The notes beneath the pieces were generated by a model. It was not told the DNA's origin, did not search any database, and saw nothing but the letters and a program-made list of their open reading frames with translations. From contig CM060910.1 of assembly GCA_030737875.1 (NCBI GenBank), forward strand, positions 65,976,501 through 66,040,500: DNA of 64,000 nucleotides, written 5' to 3'. The stretch's first letter is position 1; each line of letters opens with the position of its first letter. The translations under genes and the position numbers were made by a program. This document shows, in pieces, positions 45,163 to 58,704 of the stretch. This DNA is from Allium sativum. Lineage: Eukaryota; Streptophyta; Magnoliopsida; Asparagales; Amaryllidaceae.

Positions 45163-46260
45163 GACAACAAAGGTGGATGGAGTTCCTAGCATCTTTAACT
45201 TCGAGATTGCTTATACGCATGGCAAGGGTAATGTGGTGGCAGACACACTAAGTAGGCAGAGGATGGCCTTCAGTCCTCTGTTTGTGGAAAGTAAAAGCTT
45301 GGAGTTTATATCAACTTTTGACTTTAGACCTCCACCAAATTTTTTCCTAGTTTGTTTGCATCACTTGAGATACGACCTACTCTGATGGATCAGATAGGAG
45401 CTTCACAGCGAGAGGATCCACAGATTTCAGACATCTTGGATAGGCTCAACAAAGGGTAGACCTCTAGCCACCTTAGTAGTCAGTAGATATTCCATAGATG
45501 ATAAAGGACGGTTGCGACGAGATGGAAGGCTTTGTGTTCCCCAAACTAGGAGTTTGTTGAAGACATTCCTAGAACAAGCCCATCATTATAGGATGACTAT
45601 TCATCCACGTGTTGATAAAATGTATAGAGATATGAAGAGGGTTTTCTTTTGGGCCGGGATGAAGAAAGATGTGGTGGAATTTGTTTCCCAATATTTGATT
45701 TGTCAGCAAGTTAAAGCTGAGCAAAAGAAGCCTGGTGGTTTACTTCATCCTTTGGAGGTTCCACAGTGGAAGTGGGAGAGCGTCTCTATGGATTTCATCG
45801 ATGGTTTGCCTAGATCAAGGAAGGTAAACACCAACATTTGGGTTGTAGTAGACAGGCTTACGAAGAGCGCTCATTTCATCCTAGTTAAGAGTAAGAGGAC
45901 GGTGACATGGTTGGTAGTAGTTTACGTTCATGAGATAGTCCATATTCATTGACTACCTTCCAACATCGTAAGTGATCGTGGCCCCATTTTCACCAGTGAA
46001 TTTTGGAGGAACTTGCAAGAAGCATTAGGTACACAATTGTGCTTGAGCACTGCTTATCACCCACAGACCGATGGACAGGCAGAAAGGGTGAATAGAGTTC
46101 TTGAGGATCTTTTAAGGCTGTGTATCCTAGACTTCAGAGGGACTTGGGAAGAGCATATTCCTTTAGTAGAGTTCAACTACAACAACAGTTATCAGGCTAG
46201 CATTGGAATGGCACCATTTGAAGCTTTATATGGACGACCCTCCTGATCACTGACTTGTTG
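45163..46260 (+). pseudogene. Element D integrase, broken
   Basis: Integrase inserts the cDNA into the genome. After the shift the linker reads FEIAYTHGKGNVVADTLSRQ. The zinc domain shows AHHYRMTIHP for the His pair, but the first Cys is Tyr (SQYLICQQ). The core has MDFIDGLPRS (first Asp), [14 protein letters not shown] (second Asp) and [17 protein letters not shown] (Glu), so the D,D,E triad survives. Stops interrupt at several points, for example TGA near 45950 and 46244. Confidence 0.9.
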
Positions 46261-46887
46261 GTAGGAGTCTACAGAAAGACTATTACTTGGACCAAATATG
46301 GTTAGAGAAACGTCCGAAAAGGTTGATCTCATTAGACGACGAATGAAGACAACTCAGGATAAGAAGAATCCATATGCAGACAAGAGAAGGACTGACATTG
46401 AATTTGAGGTGGGAGACATAGTTTTCATTAAGGTGTCACCTTTAAGGAATGTGGTTCGCTTTGGACCTGTAGGGAAATTGGCACCAAGATTCGTAGGCCA
46501 TTTCCCATAACATAAAGGATTGGCCAAATGGCTTATAGGGTAAATCTACCAGAAAGACTGTCCGGTGTTTATGATGTTTTCCACTTTTCTCATTTGTGGA
46601 AGTGCATACATGATACCGTGGAAGTAGTTGAGCGGAGTATATTGGAAGAAGTAGAGGTAGAACGGGAGGCAACAGTTAGACGAGTTCCTACCCGTATTCT
46701 TGGATCAGAAGTTAAGAGGCTACACAACCAAGAAGTCAAGTTGATGAAAGTTTAGTGGGGAGATAACCCAGAGGATGCAACTTGGGAGACCGAAGACAAG
46801 ATTCGCACTTCGTACCCTTTTCTTTTCGAGGATATGTTCTTAACTTCCTTTCCAAAGCTTTTATTTATGCTTGTTTCTATCATTTAA
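46261..46887 (+). pseudogene. Element D integrase C-terminus and chromodomain
   Basis: GDIVFIKVSPLRNVVRFG belongs to the GPY/F-type module after the integrase core. YDVFHFSHLWK follows. The chromodomain reads VRRVPTRILGSEVKRL, then an in-frame TAG at 46753, then WGDNPEDATWETEDKIRTSYPFLF, with a stop at 46885-46887. Chromodomains are thought to steer integration to marked heterochromatin, which would fit this dense nested stack. This domain defines D as a chromovirus. Confidence 0.88.
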
Positions 46888-47433
46888 GTATATCCTATCG
46901 ATCGAATCTTCGACCTTTAGGTAGGAATCCCATTAATGTAAACAAATGTTTGAGGCATGTTATGTTTGATGGATGCAAGTGTTTGCTAGTGGTTGCTCAT
47001 GGATGCATATACACACACATTAGGCACTAGATCGGCTCAATCACTCTCATACTGCATATGAATGTGTGTGCATTTTTCTTCTTTTAATGGATGGAAATGG
47101 ATGTTTCATCATATGGATGTTGCATTTGGACGGATGATTGTGCACCCATATAGAACTTACATGTTATAATAGGATTATTGCATACATGGTGGATTCATGG
47201 CACCAACATACATTGCATTAAGGAGGTCGACTGAATCAGTAGACCGCCTGATCTTTCACATTAGTATTGGGACATATAAACATACCTTTGCATATGTTCA
47301 TAAAAGCATTAGAAAACTTTTAAGGACATCGAATGCCTGTGATTGGTGGATGAGTAGATGGATGTGGATGTTAGGATATACATTCGTCTTAACTTTGAGA
47401 TTTCGGGGACGAAATCCTTTGAGTAGGGGAGAA
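46888..47433 (+). other. Element D 3' untranslated region with polypurine tract
   Basis: No coding signal. TTTCGGGGACGAAAT (47401-47414) is a palindrome, and AGTAGGGGAGAA (47422-47433) is the purine tract before the 3' LTR. Confidence 0.85.
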
Positions 47434-49096
47434 TGTAACACCCTGTATTTTAACAACACTAAAGATGATAAATTAAAGAATAATTAATTTAATATCCATA
47501 ATTAAGTGAAAAGGACTACGCCATTGCGTTCGTCTCGGAATTCTGGTCAAAATAGACGCCTAGTTTGCGTAAAACGGACACTGTATGAAGAAGTTATTAA
47601 GGTTTGAAGTTTGTATATGCGTAAGCATAATATATATATTTAAGTGGTCCAGAAAATTCAAAATAGTTCAAAATTGCGGAATTTAGGGAAGTGGAAAATG
47701 TCCCGCCCAGGGGTGTCGACCCCATAAGGGGGGTCGACCCTCCTACGATAGATCTGGGCAGATTTTAGGGTTTCAGACAACGTAATATATGGCCTCATTT
47801 CTCTTGTTTTTCTACACCAAAAATAATAGAGAACTAGATGATGCCTCTGCCCAGATTAAACCAAGTCTTTTCTTCTTCAGTAATCAACTAGAGTTTAGAG
47901 ATATGTGATTCAACATCTGCGACCTTTCTTCTATTTTTCTAGATACAATCACTGTGAGTCTATATTAATTTTAGATTTAAATATCTAAAAAGTAAATCTT
48001 GACATGACTATAACTTGGATCTATGCCTATGACTATTTGAATCATATCAGATCTGCTATAACTTGTGTATCTAAGTTATTCTGACATGACTATGAACTAG
48101 ATCTGAACATATACCTATTTATCATGTCAGATCTGCCATTGTTTGTAGATCTAATTCACTGTTTAGATCACCTCATGCCTGTTCTTATTATGTTTGTGGC
48201 TAAATCAGATCTGTCATTAGTTGGATATCTAATTCATTGTTTAGATCTCGCCGTGCCTGTTTATGATCCCTATTATGTTAGAATCAGTTATATTGTCTCA
48301 TGTTCACCAGATCTGCTCCTATATGCCTATCTTGTCATTATGCCACTATATGTTTTTGCCTGTTTCTGCCATTATATGTCAATCTTGTTACTATGATCAT
48401 TTCTGTCCTCTTCCCTTCATCTTTTCCCTTTTTATTTTTATAGCCAGGCTATCTTCGAGGCTAGGCATGCCGCTGAAATATGCGACTGCGTTAAATTGGG
48501 AGAAAACGTTAAATTTGGAGCATAACTTGTATTGGGAAATTTGGGCATAACTTGAGTATGAACATGAATTTGGGAACATAAATTGAATTATGATTAAAGA
48601 CCTTAATTTGGGGCATATGGTTCATTATGAACATAACTTGGGAAAGGGGCATGAAAACCTATAACGATATAGGAATAATTGGTTAATAATTGAAATGCCT
48701 AGAATTACAGTAATTAGAAACTGTAACCGCGCTTAGACACAAAGTTAGATTACACTTGTGGTGGAAGTCTGCCCAGAACTGCCCGGCATATCCAGTGACC
48801 ACAAGTGGTGAATCTAACGTGAGGGATCTAAGTGCATAAACACGAGACGTGCTAAGATACAAGATTAAGCCTGACTTGTGGAAGAAGTCTGCCCGGAACC
48901 GACCGACATACCCAACATCCACAAATGGTAGGCTTAATGTGGGAGGTCTGCACATTATAACCATAAATGAATATGGTAATGAATTGGAATGCTTAACCTG
49001 GTTGAATCCACATGGATTGTGTATGTTAACTTAAGTAGGGGTTAAGTAAACTTGAATGAAACAGTGGGTGGGTTAAGTAAATCTTGGGTGGGTGGG

Positions 49097-49137
<41 letters not shown>

Positions 49138-50307
49138 CCCACAAACTTAACCTGTGGGCTATGCAATCTTTTACTCTAGTATGACATAACCTGTGGAAAA
49201 CCTAGTGGGGATGCAAGCGTAGGGGGAAGCTTGTATCATCTTGTGCGTGGGACCCGTTTCAGTCAGTAACCCATATATAGGTATCAAACGAGTACTCCGA
49301 ACTAGGTAGGAGCCGGGGCACACTTACTGGGCTGATTGTAAGAGATCCAAAAGTGGGGGACGGTGTGGGCGGCGCGTACCGACAAGGTCATGTGTGTGCA
49401 TGGCCCGGACAGAGGACGATAGGACGCCGTGACACCTGTAGACATGGTTGTGCACATCTTGAAAACAAAGGGTTGCCACTTTAGGAAGTGATACATCCTA
49501 CCGTGGGGCCAGCACAGGGTATCTACGGAGTAGGGAGCCGATCGGTTAGGGTACATTTAGACTCCGGTATGTTGGGGAGTTCGTTAATACCCTTAGGGGT
49601 AACTCCGGTATGTTGGGCTATCTGTTGATTGTATGGGGTGCAAACCTCTCACTGGAAGTACACCTAAGTCTACCATCTTACATTAGTTAGGGATCATCTT
49701 GTTAATAAGACACTAGTATTGGTGCAGAGAAAGAGAAATCATTAGAGAAGCAGAGTATACTCTATCATGTTTACCTTGTCATACTTGTCTTTTATGATGT
49801 TATCTCTCTTATCCACTTTATATGTCTTCCATGGTACTTTTACTTATTTATATGCTAAAAGTAACTGGACTCGCCAGACTTTATGTCTGACCCATTTTGT
49901 TTCCTCTTTTTTCTTTTCCGCTTCCCCCTGGTTCTCAGGGTGGGAATTCTCAAGCTTGATCAAGATTCTTCTTGCATTGTGCTTGGATCTACTTAGATGT
50001 ATTGCTCGAGCCCTTATCTTTCCTACTGTGGCTATGTTTTTATTTAGGGAATTATGCTTCTTTTATTATTGTACTCTGATGTTTTAAGTACAAGACAGAA
50101 ATTTTAAGATGATGCACTGGGTTTATGTATTTTCAGACTTATGATGTTTTGAACCACGATGTTATGCTTTATGATTAATAAAGTTTTTAAATTCCGCTGC
50201 TATTTTATATCTGTCTTGTAATGTTTCTGTATCTGTTTACCTATAACGCTTTACGAAACTTAATGCATTCTCTTAATGAGTGACATTAACGGACGTGGGG
50301 TGTCATA
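47434..50307 (+). repeat. 3' LTR of element D (2874 bp)
   Basis: Matches 39405-42342. Fewer GTCGACC cores, shorter U3 TA run, longer R-region TA run (49099-49134). Ends TCATA rather than TCACA; the duplication tcttt follows. Confidence 0.94.
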
Positions 50308-51039
50308 TCTTTTGCTTTCAATTCATTCATCTTTTTATTAATTTATAGATGAATTATGTTCAATCAATCTAACACACAATCAACAATCATTCAACAACTA
50401 ATGCACAACCAACTTGACCAAATCAATTGAATTGACATTCAGTATTAATATTTACTTGGTTATTTTCACTTTTTTATCAGTCGATTAATATTCGATTGAT
50501 TTCCATAATTATTATTTATTCTTAACTTCATTCAACCAAGTTAATTCCAATTCATATTCAATTGACTAATTTATTTTCAGAATTAGTTTACTTCTATTTC
50601 AAATTCCAAATTACAAATTCGGATTTTCCGTTCAAAATATCATCCAATTCCTCTTTAAAGTTTATTTAACTTATTTTTAAGTTAAATAATGATTCATTTT
50701 AATTCCAAATTAAAATTCTACAAATTCCATATATGAAGTCTCTTCGGGTTATATTAAACCATTCAAATTTTTAATCCAATTTGAATTCCATTCAAATCAA
50801 CCAAACACATCAACATCTAAATAGTTTGATAAAATTAATTCTTTTTTATGCATAAATATAATTCGGGTAAAATTATTTCATTTACCCTCTTAACACAATA
50901 AAAACATTTATATATAAAATTTACAAATACACTCTCATATATATACACTCCAACTCAATCCAAGGTATTACTAACCCCGTCACTATCGAGTTACGCCACA
51001 GAGCCAAGGTTATTACTAAACCTTATGTTTTGGTACCAC
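50308..51039 (-). other. Element C internal region, 5' half, with primer site and leader hairpins
   Basis: Continues C after D. AT-rich and non-coding. At the right end, minus strand 51038-51027 reads TGGTACCAAAAC, a degenerate initiator-Met primer site. Hairpin 1 (51024-51006) pairs AAGGTT with AACCTT around TAGTAAT. Hairpin 2 (50976-50964) pairs GGT with ACC around TAGTAAT. The segment matches B over TTGGCTCTGTGGCG and neighbouring bases. Confidence 0.82.
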
Positions 51040-54000
51040 TATAACGACTCGAAGAATTCGATGCCCGATTTCCAACAATAATACATAAACCCGTATTACT
51101 TGCCAGAACTCAAGTATCGAAAACACAAAATAGTTAATAGATTGAAATTAGAGGGTGAGATAAGAAAGAAAGAAATATTAGAATAGAAGAAGAAGAAGAA
51201 CCAACTAACCAACACAGCACAGAGTCTCACATTGCAGCGGAATAAAATATAATACAGAAATAAATCTTTATTTAGAACTTTAAAATAAAACTTACAATCA
51301 TCAGAGTACATCAATACATTTGGACAATTATTTAATCTGACCGCATATACAACACATAGTGGAATAAATACTAGATATCAGACGTCTAAATACCTTCAGC
51401 TCATCTTTGGACTTCATATCACCCGATAACCTGAACTTGTAAAACTCAGTCTAACCCGGGCATTGCAAACACCAAACCAGTCTGGTGAAGCAGAGTGAGA
51501 AAACTCACTAAGTTTATAGGTTTCATCCAACTTGATTTTAAAGTCAAAACATTTCTTTTCGAAAGAAAAATAATAGTCGTAAGACCAGTCCATGTGTAAA
51601 CACGAACAGTTTTTATCTTATGATAACCCAAACCATTTTGAAATCATATCTTATTCTGATATTATAATAGTGCCTAAATAAAATAAATAACAATCTAGTA
51701 GAACGCTTGCATCTCACGCTCTACATGCATACTATAAAATCAAAAACCATGGGCTTTTATTGGAGATTGAATTTCCAACTATGATAAGGTATGGAAACAC
51801 ATTCCAATAGTTCATCTCTAGAAGGGAATACACTGGGTTCAACAAGAATATCTTGAAACATGGCCACACATGACCGACCACTCATTTCTCTTGAGTGTAT
51901 CGAATGTATATCAGCAATGGTTGGGTGCAACCCACTGTTTCCCGAAAAGGGACAACATCGAAATAGATTAAAGAAGGAAATGGATTTTCTCTAGATAGGT
52001 GATAATACACTCAAATTGGTAGTAACCCACTTAGCCATACTGCCTGCCCGATTTTTGTCATTTCCCGATTGAAGAGGCTTGAGGTTAAACACTACCTTTA
52101 GAACATCACATCACCAAAACTTTGAATGCCACATTTTCAAATCATCAAATCACTAATTGACGTCCACAAAATACCCTGGTGTTAGCTATCACCAACAAAA
52201 GTACATTTGCAAAAATTAATGTGTGTAACTCTTATGAAATACACTGTTAGACATTCATCCATAAAAGTCATCCAGGAACAGGATGAACCGAATGCACTCT
52301 CCTACCATATCTTAGGAATCACCCTATAGATCAGTAGCAAGTAGTCCTTGCAAACCCGTAGATTTTAACCACGAAAGAACTATAGTATATCTCCGGCTGC
52401 TAACCCATAGATTTTAAGTAATTCTACTATTTTACGAAGATCCATTGCTTTAATTGCTCCGTTTTGATCAATATCTGATATCTTCCATATTTACGTATTT
52501 GCTGGTCGGAATGGTTTTCAAATATAATTTGATCCCGGTCTTTCCGTACCAACAATCGTATAGGCCAGATTTGATAATCAGTTATTTAACTATCAAATAA
52601 ACAACCATTCAATCATAAAAATAAAAATAGGTTTACTGATCCCGAATTCAGATCACTTGGCTTCTTTAACTAAAATAATTAAACAAATGGTTAATTTAAA
52701 ACTTAAAATCTTTTCATTATTTCAACATAGCATTTCACTTCTTAGTTAACATAAGATTATCCTCAAAACTATTTAATTTTAATACTTAGGAAAATATCCT
52801 ATACTCATATCAAATTCCCCATTTCCATTATCTTTTTCAAACATATGCCACATTGTTATTCATTATCTATAATCGGGAAATCACTTCAACTTATCACTCG
52901 CAAGCAACTTTATGATACCCCTTTTATTTTATTATTTGAAAACAATAACCATATCTTATTCTTATAGAAAACCTATTCCAAAACACAACTTCTCAATTCC
53001 TTTTTACCTTGAAAATATCATTATATTTCCACACGATCTCCTTTTGTTTTCGTTAGTTTGGAAATCTTATTATATATTCTCGAGTCCTTTTATTTCCTTT
53101 ACTTTGGAAATCATATAATATATTCTCAAATCTTTTATTTCGTAGCTGGAAACATTCCTATTACTTATTCATGCATTTCTAGACTTCAACATTCATTAGT
53201 CCCTGACCATAAATTGGTAAGCGAATAATCCCCTACCGAAGATCGAAATCAACATCAGATTAATACTCAGAAAATCACTCAACCCAACCACTCTCCAGTT
53301 AGGTTCCAATTCTTACTTAACTCGTTTTCAACCCATTATTTTCCATTGCTAATCGATTCAACCATTTTGCACTTGGAAATATCGTTTCAATTCCATCCAT
53401 TTCACTTAGTTTCATTATTAAGTATCGCCAATTCAAAATCAACACTTCGACTTCACATCTCTTTTATAAACCTTGTTTATAATTATTCAGGTTTAATATA
53501 AACCCTTTTTATCTCACTTCCTTTTACTTAATTTAAATATTAAATAAACATTAAATTTAATCTATCGCGTTCGCTTAAAATCCGTTTGATAACTTCATCC
53601 ATGAAAATTTAATTTCTAACATAAAACCCAATCATAAACTCTTTTATAACTTTAATCATAATACTCAGGTTTTAATATAAAACCCACTCATAACCTCTTT
53701 TCAAAATTTAACTATAACTCATTTCCAAACTTGATTACTTATATAATGAATTTCATTTAATAAAAATTCCTTGAATTATTAAAATAATAATTTACCTCAT
53801 CGTTAACTACTATAGAAGTAGTTAAGTTCTTTATTAACTAAAATAAATAGTATATTCTTTTAATATTAAAAATATATTCATTAATCCATTTTCATTATAT
53901 TAACTCAAAATAAATAAATCAAATAACTGAGTTCAATTAAAATAGTTAACTTAGTCAACTTAAATCATGGTTATCTCGTTAATCCATTCTAACTAGACCT

Positions 54001-54642
54001 TCCTTTTAAATTAATTAATAATATAATTAATTTAAATAATTCCATTTAATTGTCTTTGGTAAACAATTAGTCTAACTCTTAAACTTTACTTTGATTTCTA
54101 CTTGTCTGCTTATAAGTCTTATTAACATAAGAATTTGATTTATACAAACCTTTAATAATTACTTATAAACTTAAATAATAAATATAAAGATAAATTTCCT
54201 TTTTAATAAACTTTTATTCAAAGTAATAAATTCCCAACTTTCTTAGGGTTTGACTTACAGTTAGGCATTTAAATGGGTAACCGTTTATTAAAATATTAAT
54301 ATACGAAACTTAACTGTGTAGTAATGCGTTAAAACCCTATATACGATCTCCGATCGAGATCAAACTTGTAATCCTAGCATAAAAAAATATTCTGGACACG
54401 GTGGAACATGTTTCGTCGAATTTCGAGGTCGTTTATAAAAATCCCTTTATAATTCAAACATGAATAAACACGCGTTTGAATAGCCCACGATCACAAAATA
54501 AATCCAAATAACTTGAAACTTTAAATGTTACATTAATTAACCACTACAGAAGTAATAAAATTAGTTTTGATGAAAACGTAGTTCATTCGAAAAGCGGTTA
54601 TGATATTTACGCCTAAAACAACACTATTTTGGATACCAAAAT
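51040..54642 (-). repeat. 5' LTR of element C, incomplete (3603 bp in window)
   Basis: Matches 33175 onward in the left LTR up to 36390, then jumps at 54240/54241 to the equivalent of 37891, so about 1.5 kb is missing. The breakpoints share TTT. It then runs to the equivalent of about 38290, where element E interrupts. Some 530 bp of LTR should lie beyond the window. The first bases are TATAAC rather than TGCAAC. Confidence 0.88.
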
Positions 54643-57524
54643 TGTAACACCCTGTATTTTTTGTGAATATTAAATTAACGAATAAAAGAATACTTAATTT
54701 TTAAAAGTGGAATTAAGGGAAATGGGTTACGCCATTGCGTTCGTCTCGGAATTCTGCTTGAGATAGAGTCTGAGTTTGCGTGAATCGGGCTCCGTATGAA
54801 GAAGTTATGGAGTTCGGAAGATTTCAAGTTTGATCAGAAAATAATAATTAAATAATAAATTCAGTTTAAAATTCGAAATTCGGCCAGAACAGTTGGGTGG
54901 GAATTTTCCCGCCTAGGGGTATCGACCCCCCCCCCCCCCAGGGGGAGTCGACATAGGTGTCGACCCCCCTATAGGGGCGTCGACATAGGTGTCGACCCCC
55001 GTAGGGAGTCGACCCCTTTGAGATCCACTTCCTATGAAATTTTTTTGTAGCTCTGAGCTGATGTGGCCTTCTCTGATTGGCCGATGACTAATTTCTGAGG
55101 TTATAGGGCTTATGTGTCATGCTATGGTTGGCTGGATGTCACATCTCTTTTTGGTTTGATTGCTCTGATTTATCCTAGACTAATCTAAAGGCTAGAATTA
55201 ATCCTAGACTTCTATATAAACACCCCAAACCTTAACCCTAAACCTCATTCTATGAAGCCGTCATGCTGTCCATCCCTAAGCTAGCCTAGCCTCCATCTTC
55301 TCCAAATTAGAAATCAAGTTAGAAAGCTCCGAACAAAATCCAAACAAGAGAATCAAACGTCTACATCAAAGGATAGCTTAACAAATTCAGAAATCAGATC
55401 CCAGAATACAAGATCCTTCCTTTTTCTGTAAGTTCAGTTAATATTTTGATTTAAACACCTAATAGAGATCATGACTGTAATAATCAGATTTAGAACAATG
55501 CCTAATTCTGATTCATGCCTATTCTTTTGTCAAATCTGAATTGACTATGTCTATAAGACTATTGTGACTGATGTAATGACACCTACTATGCCTACGAGAC
55601 TGTTGTGGCTGACATAATGAAACCTATCATGCCTATGAGACTGTTGGATTGACATAATGGAACCTATCATGCCTATGAGATTGTTGTGATTGATATGATG
55701 GAACTTATCATGTTGTACATCCTATGCCTATGAGACTATTGTGATTGATATAATGTGACTTATCATGTTGTACATCAAAATTAGTGATTCTCTTAAGTCC
55801 AGTTCTATTTAATATTTATACCTATGGTGTAAATTGCCTAGCTTGTCCACACTTATTATTAATGTTCAACATTTAAACATGATCCTTGAATTGGGTACAC
55901 CTTTACATGCCTATTTTTCCTTATGTCAATTCTTATGCTCCTTCTCTATCTTTCCCCTTTTTATTTTCTTTTGTGAATACTAAGTTCATTCAAAACTTAT
56001 ATTGAAATCTCGTTGTATGTGCGATTATCACGCGGGAAAATTGGGTATAATTTGGTTTAGTCAACTTTGGCATAGCAAGTGAATGTGGCATAAAACTTGT
56101 ACTGACTTCACTTAGGAAATATTGACATAAAACTTGGACACATATGACAAATATGTAAATTGGCAGAAGATGAACATGCCTAACCCGAGGTTAGATTGAG
56201 TTGCAGTGTAAGGCTGCCCGGAACCGCCCGACACATCCAGCGACCGCAACAATATAGATTTAATGTGAGAGGTTAGTGCATTAAGCCCAAAAACCCGAGG
56301 TTAGATTGAGTTGCGTTGTAAAGCTGCCCGGAACCGCCCGGCACATCCAGCAATTGAAAAAATATAGATTTAATGTGAGAGGTTGGTGCTTTAATGAATG
56401 AATTAAAGCTAAGGAACAGACAGGCTAAGAATGGTAGGGTTAAGTTAATTAAGGCAACACTTAACCAATACAACAAGTTAACTAAATAGATGGGTAGGGT
56501 TAGGTTAATTTGAAAACACTTAACCATTATAACATGTTGATTAGGAAACCCTAGTAATGTGGACCCATTTCAGCAGTAACCCACATAGATGTATCACGGT
56601 ACCCTGAACTAGGCAGGGTGAGGAACGATTACTGGGCTGACTATAAGCGGCCAAAATAGCAACTGGTGGTGCAACAGTGTAGGTTACGGCGGAGTATGGG
56701 CGTGCACGTACTCTGGAGTGGATAAAGCAGGCGCTGGGCATCAATAGCATACATATAGAATTTGTGTCGGGTTGCTGCCATAGGAATTGATACACCCTAT
56801 GGTGGGACTAGCACAGGTATCTACAATCAAGTGGGGCCGAATGACACAAGTAATAAATGCATGTGAGTAGAAGCCGATCGAAAAAGGGATCACTTTGTTA
56901 TGAACACATGATGGTAGTTGAAACATTCGTTAGTAGGTGCAGAGAAATGGAAATGAGTTCGATAGTATATTCAGTTTATCTTTTCTAATCTTATGTTATC
57001 TTATTGCTATGGTATTGTCCTATGTTCAGTTTATTCATGTCATGATCCTTTTACCTGTTTACATGTTGAATAATCACTGGACTTACCAGGCTTATGTCTA
57101 ATCCGTTTTCTTTCGCCTTCTTTTCTTCCGTTCCCCCTAGGTCCGCGGGGAGGGAATACTTCAGCTTAGTGCATATCTTTTCCAACTTGAAGAGAGTAGA
57201 TGTATTGCATGTATTCTCTTTTCTTGGGCTATGGCTGTGGTTACACTTTTATTGGGGATTCATGCTGCTTTACCACTGTTTTATGCTTCTTTATGTACTT
57301 GGAGTTTTAAATCAAGACAGATGTTTTATTGTAGTAATTTAGAAGTTGGGTTTTGAGACAATGCTTGTAATGTTTTGATTGAACCACGTTATTTATGAAA
57401 TGATTTCAGTTTTCCGCTGTTTATATGTCTGTCTTGTAAATTGTCTGTGTCTTTTACCTAAAATGCTTCACCAAAGTCAATGCATTCCCTTTGTTAGTGA
57501 CCTTAACGGAGGTGGGGTGTTTCA
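54643..57524 (+). repeat. 5' LTR of element E (2882 bp)
   Basis: TG...CA. U3 has GTCGAC iterations with a C homopolymer (54917-55013) and TATATAAA (55213-55220). R-U5 has a tandem pair of hairpin units around CCCGGAACCGCCCG (56170-56400). A repetitive stretch near 55550-55760 has ATGCCTATGAGACTGTTGTG-like units, about four copies. Confidence 0.92.
55213..55220 (+). promoter_or_regulatory. TATA box of the E 5' LTR
   Basis: TATATAAA about 570 bp into the LTR, with a C/T-rich sequence after it. Confidence 0.7.
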
Positions 57525-57526
57525 CT

Positions 57527-57538
57527 TGGCATCAGAGC
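57527..57538 (+). other. Primer binding site of element E
   Basis: TGGCATCAGAGC, one base away from the initiator-Met site TGGTATCAGAGC, two bases after the LTR. Confidence 0.88.
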
Positions 57539-57705
57539 GATGGTTTACCAGATTGGATAAAAGTTTTTGAAAACTATTTTTCAAAAAGAAATTTAAAGAA
57601 GCATTTTGCAAGAAAAAGTGTTGTTTTATTTTAAAGGCATAATCCCCAAAGCCATATGCACTATCTTTCTATCCTTTGTTTTGAACCTTTTCTTTTCATT
57701 TCAGC

Positions 57706-58704
57706 ATGTATGGGGATCTTAATCTTCCCTAGGGCGTACCGATACTTGCCTGGTTCAGAAGGTATCTAGAGGCTAGGGCTAATGGCGTAGGCCCAGCACA
57801 TGTTCCTCCTCCCCCAACTGCATTTGTTCCTCCTCCTCCGTGTGTGAGTGCTTTATCGAAGATATGTAGAGACTTTCGAGCTATGGGTGGAAAGAACTTT
57901 AATGGGACTGAGTCATTTGTGGAAGCAAGAAACTGGCTCAAGGAAACAGAAGATTTGTTTGTTATCTTCGAAGTGGACGATAAGCAGAAGATACAATTGG
58001 CTGTATGGTTACTTAAGGATGAAGCCTCTTACTGGTGGGAAGTTACTAATGCTGAGAGACTAGTTGAAACTTGGGAGGATTTCAGAAGGAGATTTGAAAT
58101 GAAGTTCCTCTCGCAAGCTGAACGAAGCCTACAGATGGAGAAGTTCTTAGCACTCAAACAAGGAAGCCTATCGGTTAAGGAATACGTCAACCAATTCAAA
58201 CAGCTGGCTAGATTCGGACTGGAGTTAGTAAACACTCCACATTAAAAGGCTCTCAGTTTCGTTAAAGGGTTGAATGTGCCATTGCACAACCTAGCTATGT
58301 CCCATATACCTATGGGCGTGACTTTCGAGAGACAGGTGGACATGGCACTTTTACAGGAGGAAGACAAGGATGGCAAGAAAGAGGCAAAGGTGGAAGAATC
58401 TCTAGACAAGAAAGTGGAGGGATCGCTGAATAAGAGGATGGATTCCAAGAAAGGCGGGAAGAATAACAAACCTCGTGACAAGAGGAAGTATAAATTTTGT
58501 GGCATACCTGGACATCTAATTAAAGACTACAGGAAGAAGAAGAGTAAGATGGTTGGTTGCTTTCAATGCGGCAAGACAGGACATATGGCTAAGGATTGCC
58601 CAAAAAGGCAAGGGCAAGTGCAGAGGACTGGATCTACTTCTGGAGGGCAGACTCACGCTCTCATTGCACCTCCGCAAGAAAGAGGTAGAAATATTTCTGT
58701 TTAG
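57706..58704 (+). pseudogene. Element E gag, broken
   Basis: ATG at 57706 starts MYGDLNLP, followed by TAG at 57730 where D has Glu. The same frame runs through the capsid-like domain (EARNWLKETEDLF, YWWEVTNAE, RFEMKFLSQAERS) to a TAA at 58243, then on from 58246 to a TAG at 58702. The first zinc knuckle has lost two Cys ligands (KYKFCGIPGHLIKDY). The second is intact (CFQCGKTGHMAKDC). A basic linker precedes the knuckles as in D. Confidence 0.9.

Larger units (their letters stand above)
39405..50307 (+). mobile_element. Element D: full-length decayed Tekay/Del-like chromovirus
   Basis: Flanked by perfect duplication tcttt (39400-39404 and 50308-50312). LTRs at 39405-42342 and 47434-50307 start TGTAACACCCTG. 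The last bases of the 3' LTR read TA instead of CA. The 5.1-kb internal part encodes gag, protease, RT, RNase H, integrase and a chromodomain in the Ty3/gypsy order, all broken by stops and frameshifts. The ends and domain set place it near Tekay/Del chromoviruses. Inserted in the internal region of C. Confidence 0.95.
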
